Below, in pieces: positions 49,800-60,069 of a stretch of 64,000 bases of DNA (positions are counted from its first letter, which is position 1; the number at the start of each line of letters is the position of its first letter). Under the pieces are notes generated by a model. The model worked only from the letters and a program-made list of their open reading frames with translations, made no database searches and had not been told where the DNA came from. This DNA comes from Mycobacterium sp. GA-1285. Its GTDB lineage: Bacteria > Actinomycetota > Actinomycetes > Mycobacteriales > Mycobacteriaceae. The position numbers were made by a program, and so were the translations under genes. The stretch spans positions 62,001 through 126,000 of the forward strand of contig NZ_LQIS01000010.1 of assembly GCF_001499905.1 (NCBI RefSeq). The letters are read 5' to 3'.

Positions 49800-50696
49800 T
49801 CAGCCGTCGCCGGCGACCGCGGCGAGAAGCCTTTCGCACCGATCGGCGAGGTCGGCCCGCAGCGGGGCCGCCCGCTCCGCAATGGTCTGTTGGATCCGCA
49901 CGTATTCGGCGCGACCGGCCGGTGTCTCGATCGCGATCGGTTCGAATCCGTATTCGCGGAGATCATAGGGGCTGGCCCGCATGTCGAGTGCACGGGCGTC
50001 GGCGGCCAACTCGAGGCAGTCCATCACGAGCTCGGAGTCGACCAGGGGACCGAGCTTGAAAGACCACTTGTAAAGGTCCATCGCGGCGTGCAGGCAGCCA
50101 GGCTGTTCGGTGGCGACCTGGCCCTGCCGGGTGAGTCGTTCGGCATTGCGTCCGGCGGCGGGTTCGGTGAAGAAGCGGAACGCGTCGAAGTGACTGCAGC
50201 GCAACGGCATCGACTCGACGACCGCGTCGGTGCCCGCCGCGCCGAGCCGCAGCGGTACCCGGTCGTGGCGCACCGTCGGCGTCCGGTAGACCATCGCCCA
50301 TTCGTGCAGTCCGAAACAGTTCAGCCGGGCGGGACGCGCCGCTGTCGACCGCAACAGGCGGCCGACGAACCGGACGGTGTCGATACGCGCCGCAAGGTGC
50401 CCGCGGCTCACCACCACACCGTCGTGGCCCCGCGCGTACCCCGTTCGGCCCAGAAACCGGTGTGCGCCGCCTCCGGCCAAGGCGACGCCGAAGCCGGGAT
50501 GCCACACCCGCAACTTGGCGGGCCGCAGGCTGTAGTAGGTGAACAGGAAATCCCAGACCGGGTGCTTCTCGCCGCAACGGGCCCGGCGACGGTGCGGTGC
50601 GCAGAACGCGTCGGCCCGGCGCTGATGCGCCTGCTCGCGGACGCTCCAGTCCGACTCGTAGAGCACGACGGCGGCGCGCACGGCGACGTCAGACAC
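49800..50696 (-). CDS. Conserved protein, often labelled 3-methyladenine DNA glycosylase
   Basis: 298 residues, basic and Arg/His-rich, no signal peptide. Segments HPVWDFLFTYYSLRPAKLRV and YKWSFKLGPLVDSELVMDC are strongly conserved-looking. Orthologues next to glcB in mycobacteria carry the product name 3-methyladenine DNA glycosylase, but I see no helix-hairpin-helix or AlkA/Tag/MPG signature, so the label is doubtful. GTG start overlapping the previous stop by 8 bases, hence cotranscribed with the CNNM genes. Confidence 0.7.
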   Translation of the reverse strand: MSDVAVRAAVVLYESDWSVREQAHQRRADAFCAPHRRRARCGEKHPVWDFLFTYYSLRPAKLRVWHPGFGVALAGGGAHRFLGRTGYARGHDGVVVSRGHLAARIDTVRFVGRLLRSTAARPARLNCFGLHEWAMVYRTPTVRHDRVPLRLGAAGTDAVVESMPLRCSHFDAFRFFTEPAAGRNAERLTRQGQVATEQPGCLHAAMDLYKWSFKLGPLVDSELVMDCLELAADARALDMRASPYDLREYGFEPIAIETPAGRAEYVRIQQTIAERAAPLRADLADRCERLLAAVAGDG

Positions 50697-51741
50697 GATG
50701 GGTCCCGTCGCGCACAGTGCCCACCAGGTCCTCGACGAGATCCTCGAGCGCGACCATCGCCTCCACGCTGCCGTCGGATGCGGTCACCAGCGCCAGGTGG
50801 CTGTTGGTGCGACGCAGCCGCGACAACGCGTCGGGCAACGGCAGCGACGACGGCACCACCGGCAGCGGGCGCACCATCGACAGGTCCAGCAGGGCGTCGG
50901 GGTCGTCGTCGAACGCCAGCACGTCCTTGATGTGCAGGTATCCCAGGTAGGTGCCCGACGCGTCGGTGATCGGGAAGCGCGAGTACCCCGTCTCGGCCAG
51001 CGCCTCTTCGACGGCGCCGACAGTCGGTCCCGCCCCTTCGCGCGCCACCGACACCGTCCTGATGTCGCGCAACGGGAATGCGACGTCCTTGACCGCGCGG
51101 TCGCGAATCTGCAGGGCACGGGTGAGCCTGCTGTGTTCCTCGGGATCGAGCAGCCCCTCGGACAGCGATTCGGCGATCATCTCCGACAGCTCGACGGTGG
51201 ACACCGTGACGTCGAGTTCGTCCTTGGGCTCCACCCGAAACAGTCGCAGGGTCGCGTTGGCGCACCAGTTGTAGAACGCGATCAGGGGCCGGGCGATGCG
51301 GATATACACCAGATAGGTCGGTATCAGCAGCATGGCCGCCGACTCCGGGCCGGCGATCGCGATGTTTTTCGGCACCATCTCGCCGAGCAGCACGTGCAGG
51401 ACGACCACGATGGTCAGTGCGACGACGAAGGACACCGAGTGCAGCACCGCATCGGGTACCCCCACGACGTCGAACGGCTTCTCCAGCAGATGCGCGACGG
51501 CGGGTTCGCCGACGCGACCGAGCAGGATCGAGCAGATCGTGATGCCCAGCTGGGCGCCCGCGAGCATCAACGACAGGTGTTCACCGGCGCGGATCACGGT
51601 GACGGCGCTCTTCTTGCCCTGTTCGGCCAACGCCTCGAGCCGATCGCGCCGCGCGGAGATCAACGAGAACTCCGATGCGACGAAGAACGCGTTGACGGCC
51701 AGCAGCAGCACCGTCAGCAGCACACCGAGGAGGTCACCCAT
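50689..51741 (-). CDS. CNNM/CBS-domain membrane protein (Rv1841c-like)
   Basis: 350 residues: CNNM (DUF21) domain with three to four helices in the first 150 residues ([34 protein letters not shown]), then two CBS motifs ([34 protein letters not shown]). It lacks the C-terminal CorC_HlyC domain of its partner. CNNM proteins transport or sense Mg2+/Co2+. The start overlaps the stop of the longer paralogue by 8 bases, suggesting a heteromeric pair. Confidence 0.9.
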   Translation of the reverse strand: MGDLLGVLLTVLLLAVNAFFVASEFSLISARRDRLEALAEQGKKSAVTVIRAGEHLSLMLAGAQLGITICSILLGRVGEPAVAHLLEKPFDVVGVPDAVLHSVSFVVALTIVVVLHVLLGEMVPKNIAIAGPESAAMLLIPTYLVYIRIARPLIAFYNWCANATLRLFRVEPKDELDVTVSTVELSEMIAESLSEGLLDPEEHSRLTRALQIRDRAVKDVAFPLRDIRTVSVAREGAGPTVGAVEEALAETGYSRFPITDASGTYLGYLHIKDVLAFDDDPDALLDLSMVRPLPVVPSSLPLPDALSRLRRTNSHLALVTASDGSVEAMVALEDLVEDLVGTVRDGTHRV

Positions 51742-53107
51742 CGACGCTTCTCCGATCGACGGCCTCGCCGCTGCGACCCAGTTCGGTCAGCTCGAGCAGG
51801 TCGATGCGCCGCCCGTCCATCCGCAACACGGTGGCCAGCCAGCGGTTCGGATCCTCGAGCGGACCGTCGGGGTCGAACGCTTCGAGCTCGACCGACTCAC
51901 CTTCGTCGGGGATGTGGCCGAGCTTCTCGAGGACCAGGCCGCCGATCGTCTCGTAGTCGCCCTCGGGGGCCCGGAACGGGGTGGCGCCTGCTACCTCGTC
52001 GATGCGGAGCAGGCCCGATATCTGCCAGCCGCGGCCCGCGGGCACCACATCGGGTGCCTCGTCGTCGTGTTCGTCGCGGACGTCACCGACGATCTCCTCG
52101 ATCAGGTCCTCCACGGTGACCATGCCGGCGGTCCCGCCGTATTCGTCGACCACCAGCGCCGTCTGTAGGCCGTTGGCACGGATCTGGGTCATCACCGCGT
52201 CACCGTCCAACGTCGAGGGCACCTTGGCGACCGGCAGCGCCAGCGACGCCAGCCGGGTGGTGGCGCGTTTGTCGATCGGTACCTCGAACACCTGCTTGAC
52301 GTGGGCGATCCCGATCGTCTCGTCGAGGTCTCCGCGGATGATGGGAAAACGCGAGAATCCCGTCCTGATCGCTACGGTGACCAGATCGGTGACCGTCGCG
52401 TCGGCGTCCAAAGCCTCGATCTTCTGGCGGGGTGTCATGAGCTCCTCCGCGGAGCGATCGCCGAACCGAAGCGACCGGTCGACCAACACCGCGGTGAATT
52501 CATCCAGCGCGCCGCTGCGGGCCGAACTGCGCACCAGCGACACCAGTTCCTGCGGGGAGCGGGCCGAGCGCAGCTCCTCGGCGGGCTCGATGCCGAGGCG
52601 ACGCAGGATCATGTTGGCGGTCCCGTTGGTCAGCCGGATCAGCGGAGTGAACAGCGCGGAGAACAACAGCTGCGGTCCGGCCGACCAGCGCGCCGTCGTC
52701 ACGGGCCGAGCGACCGCGAGGTTCTTCGGCACCAGCTCGCCGAACACCATCGACAGCGAGGTGGCGATCGCGATGGCGAGCACGAGCGACAGCCCGCTGG
52801 ACAACCGGGCCGGCACCCCGATCGCGTCCAGGCCGGGGTGGATCAACCGCGCGACGACGGGTTCGGCCAGGTAGCCGGTTGCCAGAGTGGTGATCGAGAT
52901 GCCCACCTGGGCACCGGACAGCTGGAAGGACAGCGTGCGGTGCGCCCGTTGGACCATCTTGTCGCGTCGGTGGCCGCTGCGTGCGTTGGCGTCCACCGTG
53001 ATGCGCTCGAGCGCGGTCAGCGAGAACTCGGCGGCGACGAAAACCGCGGTGCCCAACGTCAGCAACACGATTGCGAGCACAGACAGCAACGTCGAAGCGA
53101 CGCTCAT
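51734..53107 (-). CDS. CNNM/CBS/CorC-type membrane protein (Rv1842c-like)
   Basis: 457 residues: CNNM domain ([34 protein letters not shown]), two CBS domains ([60 protein letters not shown]) and a C-terminal CorC_HlyC domain. Probably a Mg2+ or divalent-cation exporter or regulator. No clear ribosome site precedes the ATG; the 196-base spacer after guaB1 folds into two GC-rich hairpins. Coupled to the shorter paralogue downstream. Confidence 0.9.
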   Translation of the reverse strand: MSVASTLLSVLAIVLLTLGTAVFVAAEFSLTALERITVDANARSGHRRDKMVQRAHRTLSFQLSGAQVGISITTLATGYLAEPVVARLIHPGLDAIGVPARLSSGLSLVLAIAIATSLSMVFGELVPKNLAVARPVTTARWSAGPQLLFSALFTPLIRLTNGTANMILRRLGIEPAEELRSARSPQELVSLVRSSARSGALDEFTAVLVDRSLRFGDRSAEELMTPRQKIEALDADATVTDLVTVAIRTGFSRFPIIRGDLDETIGIAHVKQVFEVPIDKRATTRLASLALPVAKVPSTLDGDAVMTQIRANGLQTALVVDEYGGTAGMVTVEDLIEEIVGDVRDEHDDEAPDVVPAGRGWQISGLLRIDEVAGATPFRAPEGDYETIGGLVLEKLGHIPDEGESVELEAFDPDGPLEDPNRWLATVLRMDGRRIDLLELTELGRSGEAVDRRSVDG

Positions 53108-53127
53108 CGGATGGGTCCCACGTCGGT

Positions 53128-53193
53128 GCCGGGCCTGTTGCCCGGCCGTCTAGAGGAAGGCTCGGCGTCGGGAGGCTCGGGCCGCTCGGCCCG
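53128..53193 (-). other. Two GC hairpins in the guaB1-CNNM spacer
   Basis: GCCGGGC-CTGTT-GCCCGGC (53128-53146) and CGGGCC-GCTC-GGCCCG (53178-53193) lie in the minus-strand leader of the CNNM gene. The nearer one ends 21 bases before the ATG, where no Shine-Dalgarno sequence is visible. They may be a terminator for guaB1, a leader structure, or chance in GC-rich DNA. Confidence 0.35.
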
Positions 53194-53303
53194 GTGGGGC
53201 CCCTCTGCAACCCGGGCCTCGACGGGTGCCTGCGGCACGGGATCCCTTTCGCGTAGAGGACTCAAGGAAAACCATGGTAACGGGTGATCTTGCGGGGAAG
53301 GGA

Positions 53304-54746
<1,443 letters not shown>

Positions 54747-54819
54747 TCAAGTCTAGTTGTCGCCGAGACCGCACACAGATCGCGATTGTGCGTGATCAGT
54801 GCGCAGAACCGGCGAGGAC

Positions 54820-56289
54820 TCAGGCCTGGACTTCGCTGCGATCCCCGCTCCACAGCGTGTGGAACCGCTCGGCGGGGTCGGCGTCGATGCGGCCGTAGGT
54901 GTGCGCGCCGAAATAGTCGCGCAACCCCTGGGTGAGAGCGGCGGGGAGGCGCTCCTGGCGCAATCCGTCGTAGTACGACAGCGCCGAGGAGAACCCGGGA
55001 ATCGGAATGCCCAGTTCGGTGGCGGTGACGACGACGCGACGCCAGCTGTCGATCGCCGCCTCGATCGCGCTGCGGAAGTACGGCGCGACGATCAGCGTCG
55101 GCAGGTCGGGGTTCTCGTCGAACGCGTCTTTGATGCGGTTGAGGAACTTGGCCCGGATGATGCAGCCGCCGCGCCAGATCGTGGCCAGGTCGCCGGGGGT
55201 GACGTTCCAGCCGTACTCGGCGCTGCCCGCCTGGATCTGATTGAAGCCCTGCGCGTAGGCGATGATCTTCGACGCATACAGCGCCTGCCGGACGTCCTCG
55301 GTGAACTTCTCCGTCCCTTCGGCACTGGGCCGAACACCGAGTTCGCCGGAGGCGAGTCCGGTGGTGGCCTTGCGCTGGGTCACCGATCCGGACAGGGCGC
55401 GGGCGAACACGGCCTCGGCGATACCGGTCACCGGCACGCCGAGGTCGAGGGCCGATTTCACCGTCCAGCGCCCGGTGCCCTTCTGCTCGGCCTCGTCGAG
55501 GATGACGTCGACGAGCGGCTTACCGGTCTTGGCGTCGGTCTGGCGCAACACCTTCGCGGTGATCTCCACCAGGAAGCTGTCCAGGTCGCCGGAGTTCCAT
55601 TCGTCGAACACGTCGGCGATCTCACCGGCCGACTTGCCCAGCCCGTCGCGCAGCAGCTGGTAGGCCTCACCGATCAACTGCATGTCGGAGTACTCGATGC
55701 CGTTGTGCACCATCTTGACGAAGTGGCCCGCGCCGTCCGGACCGATGTGGGTGCAGCAGGGGACACCGTCGACGTGTGCCGAGATCTCCTCGAGCAGCGG
55801 GCCCAGCGATTCGTACGACTCCGCCGGACCGCCGGGCATGATCGACGGCCCGTTCAGCGCGCCCTCCTCACCGCCGGAGATGCCGGCGCCGACGAAGTGC
55901 AGCCCGCGTTCGCGCATCGCCTTCTCGCGGCGGATCGTGTCGGTGTAGAGCGCGTTGCCGCCGTCGATGATGATGTCTCCTTCCTCCATCGCGTCGGCGA
56001 GTTCCTCGATCACCGCGTCGGTGGGGTCCCCGGCCTTGACCATGACCAGCACACGGCGCGGCCTCTCCAGCGCATCGAGGAATTCCGCGATGGTCTCGCT
56101 TCGCACGAAGGTTCCCTCGGATCCGTGCTGTTCGAGCAGCGCGTCGGTCTTGGCGATCGAGCGGTTGTGCAACGCCACGGTGTAGCCGTGCCGGGCGAAG
56201 TTCCGTGCGATGTTGGATCCCATGACGGCAAGCCCGGTCACCCCGATCTGAGCGGTACCGGTGGTCGATGCTGAAGCGTCAGAGCTCAT
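54820..56289 (-). CDS. gnd: 6-phosphogluconate dehydrogenase (decarboxylating)
   Basis: 489-residue long-form enzyme of the oxidative pentose phosphate pathway (6-phosphogluconate to ribulose-5-phosphate, CO2 and NADPH). The NADP fold is IGVTGLAVMGSNIARN, followed by VKAGDPTDAV and DIIIDGGNALYTDT. The substrate motif is VGAGISGGEEGALNGPSIMPGG with catalytic Lys/Glu in HFVKMVHNGIEYSDMQ. Corresponds to gnd1 of M. tuberculosis. AAAGG lies 9 nt before the ATG. Confidence 0.96.
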   Translation of the reverse strand: MSSDASASTTGTAQIGVTGLAVMGSNIARNFARHGYTVALHNRSIAKTDALLEQHGSEGTFVRSETIAEFLDALERPRRVLVMVKAGDPTDAVIEELADAMEEGDIIIDGGNALYTDTIRREKAMRERGLHFVGAGISGGEEGALNGPSIMPGGPAESYESLGPLLEEISAHVDGVPCCTHIGPDGAGHFVKMVHNGIEYSDMQLIGEAYQLLRDGLGKSAGEIADVFDEWNSGDLDSFLVEITAKVLRQTDAKTGKPLVDVILDEAEQKGTGRWTVKSALDLGVPVTGIAEAVFARALSGSVTQRKATTGLASGELGVRPSAEGTEKFTEDVRQALYASKIIAYAQGFNQIQAGSAEYGWNVTPGDLATIWRGGCIIRAKFLNRIKDAFDENPDLPTLIVAPYFRSAIEAAIDSWRRVVVTATELGIPIPGFSSALSYYDGLRQERLPAALTQGLRDYFGAHTYGRIDADPAERFHTLWSGDRSEVQA

Positions 56290-56343
56290 TCGGGCAGCCT
56301 TTCGTTGTTTTGTTGTGGGATACGTGGTGCGCGCGGCCTGACC

Positions 56344-57285
56344 CTAAGCGGTGAACAACCGCTGCAGTTCGGTCAGCCATGGCAGCACGACCGCGACGGT
56401 CGGCACCACGAGCACCGCGGCCGCGGCCGCGTAGGCGCCCGCGGCCAGCGCCCGGCTGTTTGGCCGGCCCCCGAGCCTGCGCACCCGTAGCAGGGTGGTG
56501 GGCCCGCCCGCGGCAAGGGCACCCGACGGCGCACGGCCGGCTGCGCACGTGACGAGCGCACGGGCCAAGGGGGTGGGGCCGGCGCTGCGGACGGCCGCGT
56601 CGTCGGCCAGCATCTCGACCAGCAGCCTCACCGCGTCCAGCGCACTCCCGCTGCGGACGAACCGCGGGAACGCCGCGTTCACCGCGGTGAACATCTCGAG
56701 TACGAGATCATGCCGGGCACGCAGGTGCGCGCGTTCGTGAGTGAGGATCGCCGCGATCTCGTTGTCCGCCAATCTCGTCAGCGTGCCCCGGCTCACCACG
56801 ACGCGGCTGCGCACCCCCGGCAGGCAGTACGCCAGCGGCTGGTCCACGTTCAGGATGCGAAGCCGGTCACCGGCATGGGCGTGGGCCCATTTCTGCGACT
56901 TGCCCACGAGGTCGACGACCATCCGGTGGTGGGCGCGACGGCGCCGCGTGGCGATCGCAACCTGCAACACCGCCGCGATCAACCGCGCACCGATCACCAG
57001 CGTCAGCGCGAAGACCACGACGTAGGCGATCCAGACCGGCCAGCCCAAGACGGCGATCTCGCTGGTGATGGTGGCCGTCGGCCGACCGTCGTGACCGGGC
57101 GCGAAAAGCCTGCTCGCGATTGCGATCCCGGCCGAGAACGCCGACAGGACGGCGGCCGACGCGATCGCCTGCCACAGGACGATGGCCGCTCGCGGTGCGC
57201 GGAAGGGCCAGGAAGCGCGCGCCAGGAGGGCGGGCACCGGTCCTGACAGGACCAGCGCCAGGACGGTGAAGGCCAGCGCGGACAC
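56344..57285 (-). CDS. blaR: M56-family metallopeptidase, BlaR-like
   Basis: 313-residue membrane protease with about four helices. The zinc motif His183-Glu184-x-x-His187 lies in LTHERAHLRARHD. Unlike staphylococcal BlaR1 there is no extracellular penicillin-binding domain; the chain ends shortly after the last helix. It is likely to cleave or trigger removal of the adjacent BlaI repressor; the inducing signal is unclear. GTG start 15 bases after the blaI stop, ribosome site weak, so coupled expression is likely. Confidence 0.9.
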   Translation of the reverse strand: MSALAFTVLALVLSGPVPALLARASWPFRAPRAAIVLWQAIASAAVLSAFSAGIAIASRLFAPGHDGRPTATITSEIAVLGWPVWIAYVVVFALTLVIGARLIAAVLQVAIATRRRRAHHRMVVDLVGKSQKWAHAHAGDRLRILNVDQPLAYCLPGVRSRVVVSRGTLTRLADNEIAAILTHERAHLRARHDLVLEMFTAVNAAFPRFVRSGSALDAVRLLVEMLADDAAVRSAGPTPLARALVTCAAGRAPSGALAAGGPTTLLRVRRLGGRPNSRALAAGAYAAAAAVLVVPTVAVVLPWLTELQRLFTA

Positions 57286-57299
57286 GCTGCAAGTCTCTC

Positions 57300-57716
57300 T
57301 CAGCCGGTGCCCGCATTACCAGCGGGCGGCGCGACGCGAACCTTGCTTTCCAATTCGGCCAGTGCGCGACGCAACGCCGCGGCTTCATCGGCGCCGACCC
57401 GCTCGACGAAATGCACCAGCGCGGCTTCCCGGCTGCCGGAGTCGGCGACCTGGTCGAGCGCGTCGACCATAAGTCCTGCGACCAGTTCGTCGCGGCCGTG
57501 GGTCGGTGCATATCGGTGGGCGCGGTCATCGCGGTGCTGCACGACGAGGTTCTTCTTCGCCAACCGCTGCAGCACGGTCATGATCGTGGTGTAGGCCAAG
57601 TCGCGTTGGGCGGAAAGCGCCTCGTGAACTTGGCGCACCGTTTGGGGCTCGCGCGCGGACCACAGATGATCCATCACCGCGCGTTCGAGGTCCCCTAGAC
57701 GCGTCAACTTCGCCAT
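57300..57716 (-). CDS. blaI: BlaI-family transcriptional repressor
   Basis: 138-residue winged-helix repressor (MAKLTRLGDLERAVMDHLW, VRQVHEAL, YTTIMTVLQRLAKKNLV), the same length as M. tuberculosis BlaI, which represses beta-lactamase and other genes, including respiratory genes, and is released by beta-lactams. The ATG was chosen by family comparison; AGGAG lies about 12 nt upstream. Candidate operators at 57752-57778 imply autoregulation. Confidence 0.95.
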   Translation of the reverse strand: MAKLTRLGDLERAVMDHLWSAREPQTVRQVHEALSAQRDLAYTTIMTVLQRLAKKNLVVQHRDDRAHRYAPTHGRDELVAGLMVDALDQVADSGSREAALVHFVERVGADEAAALRRALAELESKVRVAPPAGNAGTG

Positions 57717-57751
57717 GGTCCGTTCATCTCCTAGAGGCTGTAGATCCAGCG

Positions 57752-57778
57752 TACTACGTCTTACTACCGTGCGTCGTA
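57752..57778. promoter_or_regulatory. Candidate BlaI operator region
   Basis: TACTAC occurs at 57752-57757 and again at 57762-57767, exactly ten bases apart, and the second pairs with GTCGTA (57773-57778) as a dyad with five of six matching positions. It lies 36-62 bases upstream of blaI. BlaI sites are dyads of this general TAC/GTA type. Confidence 0.55.
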
Positions 57779-57890
57779 ATTCGCCTGGCGGACAAGCCGC
57801 CACTGGCGTCGATCCCCATCCGCCCGTCGTCACCGCCATCCAGGCGGCGGTGTGAAAGCAGTCACAGGGTCTGGTCGTGACGCGCGTGGC

Positions 57891-57909
57891 TATAGTAAGC
57901 CTTACCTAA
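57891..57909. promoter_or_regulatory. IdeR-type iron box before the FhuF-like gene
   Basis: TATAGTAAGCCTTACCTAA matches 13 of 19 positions of the IdeR consensus with an intact ACCTAA half. Its first six bases, TATAGT, also make a good -10. The ATG of the FhuF-like gene is 20 bases downstream. Confidence 0.6.
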
Positions 57910-57928
57910 CTTGAAAATGGGAGGCCCT

Positions 57929-58705
57929 ATGACGGTGTTGGTCGACGATCCGCTCATCGCGAGCATGGCGATCAGCAGGACGCTGCCGCTGCATGAGTCG
58001 AGTCGGCGACTGCGCGGACTCTATCCCGAGTGTCCACGGGTCTACGGCGTCGCGGTGATGGGGGATCTGTCCCGGCGGCGGTGGTGGCCGCTGACCGATG
58101 CGTTGACCACGGACCGGCTGCAGGCGATGTTCGATCTGGCGGCCGAAGAGACCGACGGCCGTGCCGCGGTGGCTCACCAATTGGCGGCCACCCTGGCCCA
58201 TGTGGTCGTCGGACGTGTCGTCCCGCTGGTCGTACTCGAAGGCCGCGCATGGGACACGGGCCTGGAAAACCTTTGGGTGCACGTCGATTCCGAAGGTGCG
58301 ATCGATTGGGTCGGCGTCGTCGACCCCACGTTGCGGGCTCTGCCTGACGATCCGTACTTCGACCACGGCCCGAATCGCGTCGGGAGCTCGACACGTGAGG
58401 GCATTGTGGCGCTGCCCAGCGAGGCGGCGTTGACGACGTGGGTTGCACACCGCAGTCACCGCGCGCTCGCGCCGTTGTTCGCCAAGCTGGTCGAGATCAG
58501 TGGGGGCGCGATGTCGGTTGCCTCGATGTGGCATGTCGTGGGCGGGGCGGTGGTCGGCGCCGCCACGCAGGTGCCGCTGCTCGCCGGAACCAGCGAGTGG
58601 ACGGGCATGCGGCGCGGGCAGGCCGTGCTCGACGCGCTCGTCGGCTTCGGACTTCCCGTGCGCGGCACCTCACGGACAATCGCAGGAAAGGTCTTGCTCA
58701 ATTAG
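57929..58705 (+). CDS. FhuF-like iron-metabolism protein lacking the Fe-S cysteines
   Basis: 258 residues. The second half (VAHRSHRALAPLFAKLVEIS, SMWHVVGGAVVGAATQ) has the pattern of the FhuF/IucA-IucC C-terminal region found in ferric-siderophore reductases. FhuF proteins end in a CC-x(~10)-C-x2-C cluster that holds [2Fe-2S]; this protein contains no cysteine at all and ends at LLN. No frameshifted cysteine tail was found in the other frames. An IdeR-type box precedes it, so it should be induced in iron limitation. ATG with GGGAGG upstream was preferred over a TTG 18 bases earlier. Family assignment is moderate. Confidence 0.7.
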   Translation: MTVLVDDPLIASMAISRTLPLHESSRRLRGLYPECPRVYGVAVMGDLSRRRWWPLTDALTTDRLQAMFDLAAEETDGRAAVAHQLAATLAHVVVGRVVPLVVLEGRAWDTGLENLWVHVDSEGAIDWVGVVDPTLRALPDDPYFDHGPNRVGSSTREGIVALPSEAALTTWVAHRSHRALAPLFAKLVEISGGAMSVASMWHVVGGAVVGAATQVPLLAGTSEWTGMRRGQAVLDALVGFGLPVRGTSRTIAGKVLLN

Positions 58706-58720
58706 GCAAGCCTTCCCTAT
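58702..58720. promoter_or_regulatory. IdeR-type iron box overlapping the FhuF-like stop codon
   Basis: TTAGGCAAGCCTTCCCTAT matches 13 of 19 consensus positions with a perfect TTAGG half. It includes the TAG stop of the gene before it and overlaps TATGCT (58718-58723), a good -10 for the small RNA that follows. Confidence 0.6.
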
Positions 58721-58729
58721 GCTTTGAGC

Positions 58730-58840
58730 AGAGATCGGAGAGAACCGCCGGACCGCGCCGGAGTCCTGAGGGCTGCAGAGACCCCCGGTCCACACGGAGG
58801 ACGGGCCCCGCACATGGTGCGGGGCCCGTCCGCATTCACG
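58730..58840 (+). ncRNA. mrsI: MrsI-type iron-responsive small RNA
   Basis: A noncoding unit of about 100 nt. It has an IdeR-type box and TATGCT promoter, a start near 58730, an internal stem GGACCG (58750-58755) with CGGTCC (58786-58791), and a 15-bp terminator hairpin. In M. tuberculosis the iron-sparing sRNA MrsI (ncRv11846) lies between blaI and Rv1847 and is repressed by IdeR; here the unit also lies between blaI and the Rv1847-like thioesterase. MrsI lowers expression of dispensable iron proteins in iron limitation. Ends are approximate and the seed was not assigned. Confidence 0.75.
58799..58831. terminator. Perfect 15-bp GC hairpin
   Basis: GGACGGGCCCCGCAC-ATG-GTGCGGGGCCCGTCC. It ends the sRNA and, being symmetric, can also stop the convergent rhodanese transcript 25 bases away. 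No T-run. Confidence 0.85.
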
Positions 58841-58855
58841 TGAATACCGTGTGAC

Positions 58856-59248
58856 TCAAGCGTTTTCGACGCCAGGCTTTTCTACGGCGCCACCGCTGTC
58901 GGCCCAGTCGCCGAAGGCGCCGAGGTTGTACACGTCCTGGTACCCGAGCTCTTTGAGTGCCTGACCCGAGAGCGCCGAGCGCCCGCCGGATGCGCAGTAC
59001 ACGATCACGGGCTTGTCCTTGGAGAAGTTCTGGTCGTGGTACGGCGACTCCGGGTCGGCACGGAACTCGAGCATGCCGCGGGGGACGTGGACGGCGCCCG
59101 CCACCTTGCCGCTCTTGTCCAGTTCGGGTGCGTCGCGGACGTCGACGACCAACGCTCCTTTGGCGATCAGATCCTTCGCCTCGTCGTGGGAGATCTTCGG
59201 CACCACGGCATTGGCGGCTTCAACGAGTTCTTTTGCGGTCTTGGCCAT
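58856..59248 (-). CDS. Rhodanese-like sulfurtransferase
   Basis: 130-residue single rhodanese domain: LVVDVRDAPELDKSGKVAGA, VHVPRGMLEF and the active-site loop VYCASGGRSA with the catalytic Cys at its start. It transfers sulfane sulfur to a thiophile, possibly for cofactor or cyanide handling. The ATG (MAKTAKELVEAAN) lies within a longer frame that runs antisense to the thioesterase gene and was discarded. Not present at this place in M. tuberculosis as I recall it, so it and the FhuF-like gene may be a local insertion between blaI and Rv1847. Confidence 0.9.
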   Translation of the reverse strand: MAKTAKELVEAANAVVPKISHDEAKDLIAKGALVVDVRDAPELDKSGKVAGAVHVPRGMLEFRADPESPYHDQNFSKDKPVIVYCASGGRSALSGQALKELGYQDVYNLGAFGDWADSGGAVEKPGVENA

Positions 59249-59311
59249 GGCTGACCCTAACTCCGATGACCCGGGGCGGTCACGGTGTCGGACAGCGTGT
59301 AGACACGTTCC

Positions 59312-59716
59312 GTGACTTCCGACCTGCCTTCCGACCTGGGTAAGGGCTTCGACACCGAGCTCGGTCTGACCTATCTCGAACTCGGTCCCGACGGTGGCCG
59401 TGCACAGCTGACGGTCACGGACAAGCTGCTGCAGCCCTATGGCATCGTGCACGGCGGCGTGTACTGCTCGATCGTCGAGAGCCTGGCGAGCGTGTCCGCC
59501 GCGGTCTGGCTCGCCGACAACGGCGGCGGGAACGTCGTCGGCGTCAACAACAACACCGACTTTCTGCGGGCCATCTCCGCGGGGTCCGTCACCGCGGTGT
59601 CCACTCCGATCCACCGCGGCCGGCGTCAGCAGCTGTGGCAGATCACCATCACCGACGACAACGACAGGCTCGTCGCGCGCGGACAGGTGCGGCTGCAGAA
59701 CCTGCCCGCCGGGTAA
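59312..59716 (+). CDS. PaaI-like hotdog thioesterase (Rv1847-like)
   Basis: 134-residue hotdog-fold acyl-CoA thioesterase. The segment YGIVHGGVYCSIVESLAS carries the HGG motif and the catalytic acidic residue of this group. VNNNTDFLRAISAGSVTA is the usual next strand. Hydrolyses aromatic or other acyl-CoA; physiological substrate unknown. By order it equals M. tuberculosis Rv1847, directly before ureA. GTG start. Confidence 0.92.
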   Translation: MTSDLPSDLGKGFDTELGLTYLELGPDGGRAQLTVTDKLLQPYGIVHGGVYCSIVESLASVSAAVWLADNGGGNVVGVNNNTDFLRAISAGSVTAVSTPIHRGRRQQLWQITITDDNDRLVARGQVRLQNLPAG

Positions 59717-59766
59717 GACTTCGCGTGCGCTGCTGATCGGCATGCTCCGTGGCAATATCGGCCACT

Positions 59767-60069
59767 ATGCGTTTATCCCCGCATGAGCAGGACCGCCTGC
59801 TGATCTCCTACGCCGCCGAGCTCGCGCGGCGCCGGCGGGGTCGTGGCCTCAAGCTCAACCACCCGGAAGCCGTCGCGCTGATCACCGACCACCTCCTCGA
59901 AGGCGCCCGCGACGGGCGCACGGTGGCCGAGCTCATGGCCAGCGGCCGCGAGGTCCTCGGCCGCGACGACGTCATGGAGGGCGTGCCCGAGATGCTCGAG
60001 GACGTTCAGGTCGAGGCGACCTTCCCCGACGGCACGAAGCTCGTCACCGTCCACCATCCGATCCCGTGA
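59767..60069 (+). CDS. ureA: Urease gamma subunit
   Basis: 100-residue Ure[21 protein letters not shown] at the start, [20 protein letters not shown] in the middle and [14 protein letters not shown] at the end, all characteristic. Part of the (UreABC)3 nickel enzyme that hydrolyses urea to ammonia and carbamate. A GTG-type overlap (GTGA) joins it to ureB. An in-frame ATG 18 bases upstream was not used because the family begins at MRLSP. Confidence 0.97.
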   Translation: MRLSPHEQDRLLISYAAELARRRRGRGLKLNHPEAVALITDHLLEGARDGRTVAELMASGREVLGRDDVMEGVPEMLEDVQVEATFPDGTKLVTVHHPIP

